Positions 14,093-15,447 of a stretch of 15,447 bases of DNA are shown in pieces. Source of the stretch: Armatimonadota bacterium (GTDB lineage Bacteria; Armatimonadota; Zipacnadia; Zipacnadales; UBA11051). The notes beneath the pieces were generated by a model. It was not told the DNA's origin. It saw nothing but the letters and a program-made list of their open reading frames with translations, and searched no databases. The stretch spans positions 1-15,447 of the forward strand of contig JAUWOG010000007.1 in assembly GCA_030612305.1 (NCBI GenBank), in the 5' to 3' direction. Numbering within the stretch: the first letter of the stretch is position 1; each line of letters opens with the position of its first letter. The position numbers and the translations under genes are program-made.

Positions 14093-14407
14093 ATGTACGC
14101 CATATTTGAGAGTGGTGGCAGACAGTATTGGGCGGAACCCGAGCAGGTTATCCGCATAGATAGCCTCGGCTTGGAGGCCGGTGACAAGGTCGAGTTCGAC
14201 AAGGTGCTCGTGCTGCGCAACGAGGATGAGGATATGCAGGTCGGGCGGCCCTACGTTGACGGCGCCAAAGTTGTCGCAACAGTCGTCGCACAGGCACGCG
14301 GCAAGAAGCTTCGCGTGTTCACCTACAAGCCGAAGAAGCACTCGAAGCGGAACAAGGGACATCGCCAGGACTATACCGCAATCAAGGTCGAAGAGATCTC
14401 CGCCTGA
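14093..14407 (+). CDS. rplU: 50S ribosomal protein L21
   Basis: A 104-aa 23S-binding protein of the 50S subunit, normal in length. MYAIFESGGRQYWAEPEQVI at the start, the KVLVLR strand, and the C-terminal FTYKPKKHSKRNKGHRQDYT basic loop (76-95) identify L21. The ATG has AAGGG about 12 nt upstream, a distant SD. It is transcribed from a perfect consensus promoter through a roughly 90-nt leader. In several bacteria rplU mRNA has an autoregulatory L21 leader, and the hairpin here may serve that role (inference). It is followed by rpmA and obgE, the standard order. Confidence 0.98.
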   Translation: MYAIFESGGRQYWAEPEQVIRIDSLGLEAGDKVEFDKVLVLRNEDEDMQVGRPYVDGAKVVATVVAQARGKKLRVFTYKPKKHSKRNKGHRQDYTAIKVEEISA

Positions 14408-14469
14408 GCTCGCAAGGCGGCCTCGCGTTGCCGGACGCGGCTCTATGCTGCGGCCGAGGAGTGAGTACA

Positions 14470-14724
14470 ATGGCTCATAAGACAGGCCAGGGCAGTACGC
14501 AGAACGGGCGAGACAGTAACTCTAAACGCCTCGGCGTGAAGAGGGCGGATGGTCAAGTCGTGACCGCCGGCTGCATCATTGTCCGCCAGCGCGGCACCAA
14601 AGTCAGGCCCGGACGCAATGTCGGCAAGGGCAAGGACGACACCCTTTTCGCTCTCGTTGACGGGACGGTCAAGTTCCAGGGCTCATCGGGCGACAGGCGG
14701 CGAGTGAGCGTAGTGAGTGTCTGA
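14470..14724 (+). CDS. rpmA: 50S ribosomal protein L27
   Basis: An 84-aa L27, whose N-terminal tail reaches the peptidyl transferase centre. MAHKTGQGSTQNGRDSNSKR matches the family start with small changes (KT for KK, QGSTQ for GGSTR). No cleavable N-terminal extension of the Firmicutes kind is present. The ATG at 14470 has a strong SD, GAGGAG (14456-14461), 8 nt upstream; the in-frame GTG-type extension back to 14428 has no family support. The 62-nt spacing from rplU indicates one operon. Confidence 0.98.
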   Translation: MAHKTGQGSTQNGRDSNSKRLGVKRADGQVVTAGCIIVRQRGTKVRPGRNVGKGKDDTLFALVDGTVKFQGSSGDRRRVSVVSV

Positions 14725-14787
14725 CAGCCGACGGCCGCGCAGTCTCATTGAGTGGCGCGGAGAGCGATATGTCAGTTTCGTGAGCAT

Positions 14788-14824
14788 TGCCGGCGCAATC
14801 TGGAGCGCCGGCATTTGTGTTAGT
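14788..14824 (+). terminator. Intrinsic terminator after rpmA
   Basis: TGCCGGCGC (14788-14796) pairs perfectly with GCGCCGGCA (14805-14813), 9 bp with an 8-nt loop AATCTGGA, followed by TTTGTGTTAGTT. It is the best terminator in the window, 63 nt after the rpmA stop, and would lower read-through into obgE. Confidence 0.75.
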
Positions 14825-14825
14825 T

Positions 14826-14852
14826 GCGGGTCGGGCTGCGCGCCGTACCCGC
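14826..14852 (+). other. Second hairpin in the rpmA-obgE gap
   Basis: GCGGGTCGG (14826-14834) pairs with CCG (14843-14845) and ACCCGC (14847-14852), 9 bp with one bulged T and an 8-nt loop. It directly follows the terminator T tract and precedes the obgE SD by about 20 nt. Its role is unknown. The rest of this 160-nt gap shows no clear promoter. Confidence 0.5.
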
Positions 14853-14884
14853 GGATTGCCGGCTGACAGGCGGGAGCGTCCGAG

Positions 14885-15447
14885 GTGTTTGTTGACGAGG
14901 CCGAGATAACCGTGCACTCAGGTCGGGGCGGCGACGGTGCCGTCAGTCTCCGGCGCGAGAAGTACGTGCCGCGTGGAGGCCCTGACGGTGGCAATGGCGG
15001 CAAGGGCGGCAGCGTGTATCTCGTCGTCGCCCCCCACATGCGCACCCTCCTGGATTTCGAGTACAGGACGAAGTTCGTCGCGCAGAACGGAAGCCCGGGC
15101 CAGGGCAGCAGGATGACGGGCGGCAGCGGGGCTGACCTGCGCATCGGCGTGCCGCCGGGCACCGTTATCTTCGACGCGGAGACGGGGGAGCAAGTCGCCG
15201 ACCTCGTGGTCGCGGGCGATGAACTGTTTGCTGCGCGTGGCGGTGCAGGCGGCCGCGGCAACAAGGCCTTCGCGACGCCGACGCGCCAGACTCCCCGCTT
15301 TGCCGAGCGCGGTGAGAAAGGCCACACCCACCGGCTCCGCCTGGAACTGAAAGTCCTTGCAGACGTCGGCATCGTCGGCTTCCCGAGTGTCGGCAAATCC
15401 ACATTCATTGCCCGCGTCTCCGCCGCCAGGCCGAAGATCGCCGACTA
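14885..15447 (+). CDS. obgE: Obg-family GTPase, 3'-truncated by window edge
   Basis: The first 187 residues of ObgE/CgtA, a large-subunit assembly GTPase also tied to stress responses. The glycine-rich Obg fold fills residues 1-158 (GRGGDGAVSLRREK, GGPDGGNGGKGG, RGGAGGRGNKAF). The G domain begins at about 160 with the P-loop GFPSVGKS (165-172). The remaining G motifs and C-terminal domain lie outside the window. The GTG start has GGGAG (14872-14876) 8 nt upstream and gives MFVDEAEITV, as expected. It follows rplU-rpmA, the conserved order linking Obg to the ribosome. Confidence 0.97.
   Translation, partial: MFVDEAEITVHSGRGGDGAVSLRREKYVPRGGPDGGNGGKGGSVYLVVAPHMRTLLDFEYRTKFVAQNGSPGQGSRMTGGSGADLRIGVPPGTVIFDAETGEQVADLVVAGDELFAARGGAGGRGNKAFATPTRQTPRFAERGEKGHTHRLRLELKVLADVGIVGFPSVGKSTFIARVSAARPKIAD

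Noticed and set aside
1..15447. CRISPR arrays, tRNA or rRNA genes, insertion sequences, phage or defence genes
   Set aside because: I looked for regularly spaced repeats, cloverleaf sequences, transposase motifs and terminal repeats in the gaps and found none.

Overview
The window is about 15.4 kb of GC-rich, gene-dense bacterial chromosome carrying mostly housekeeping genes. The organism is a bacterium that I cannot place with confidence. Bacterial-type FabD/FabG/ACP/FabF, RNase III, PNPase, S15, L21, L27 and ObgE are present. Shine-Dalgarno (SD) sequences are clear, and GTG/TTG starts are frequent. L27 begins directly at MAHK without the Firmicutes-type N-terminal extension. The combination of strong sigma70-type promoters, a GH42-like exported protein and divergent FabG/FabF motifs would fit a deep-branching or candidate phylum, but that is a guess.

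Left region (1-5058, + strand): the 3' part of etfA (electron transfer flavoprotein alpha) is followed 2 nt later by a fatty-acid synthesis cluster, fabD-fabG-acpP-fabF, and then rnc (RNase III). This resembles the widespread fab-acpP-fabF-rnc order, except that etfA stands immediately before fabD. FabG and FabF both carry unusual motif variants. Strong hairpins lie between fabD and fabG and between fabF and rnc.

Middle region (5149-10713): an exported GH42-like multidomain protein of 799 aa on the + strand converges, with a 4-nt gap, on a minus-strand set. In transcription order that set is a PfkB-family sugar kinase, a small Nfu-type Fe-S scaffold, a calcineurin-like metallophosphoesterase and an FSA-type transaldolase. 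A sigma70-like promoter with an overlapping palindrome sits before nfu.

Right region (10714-15447, + strand): a 327-nt divergent spacer holds a very strong promoter and a structured leader for rpsO (S15). Then come pnp (PNPase, with a Ser/Arg/Gly-rich tail), rplU (L21), rpmA (L27) and the 5' part of obgE. The regulatory sequence here is the most interesting part of the window. The pnp SD is buried in a perfect 8-bp hairpin with a possible alternative partner 95 nt upstream. The rpsO leader has a G-U/G-C helix compatible with S15 autoregulation. A perfect-consensus promoter (TTGACA-17-TATAAT) precedes a hairpin-plus-U-tract leader for rplU.

I see no CRISPR array, tRNA, rRNA, insertion sequence or phage gene. 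I did not find an obviously new multi-gene system. The best candidates for novelty are the RNA control elements around pnp, rpsO and rplU, a loop motif (TCTGG) shared by three intergenic hairpins, and the GH42-like protein that seems to lack the usual catalytic nucleophile.
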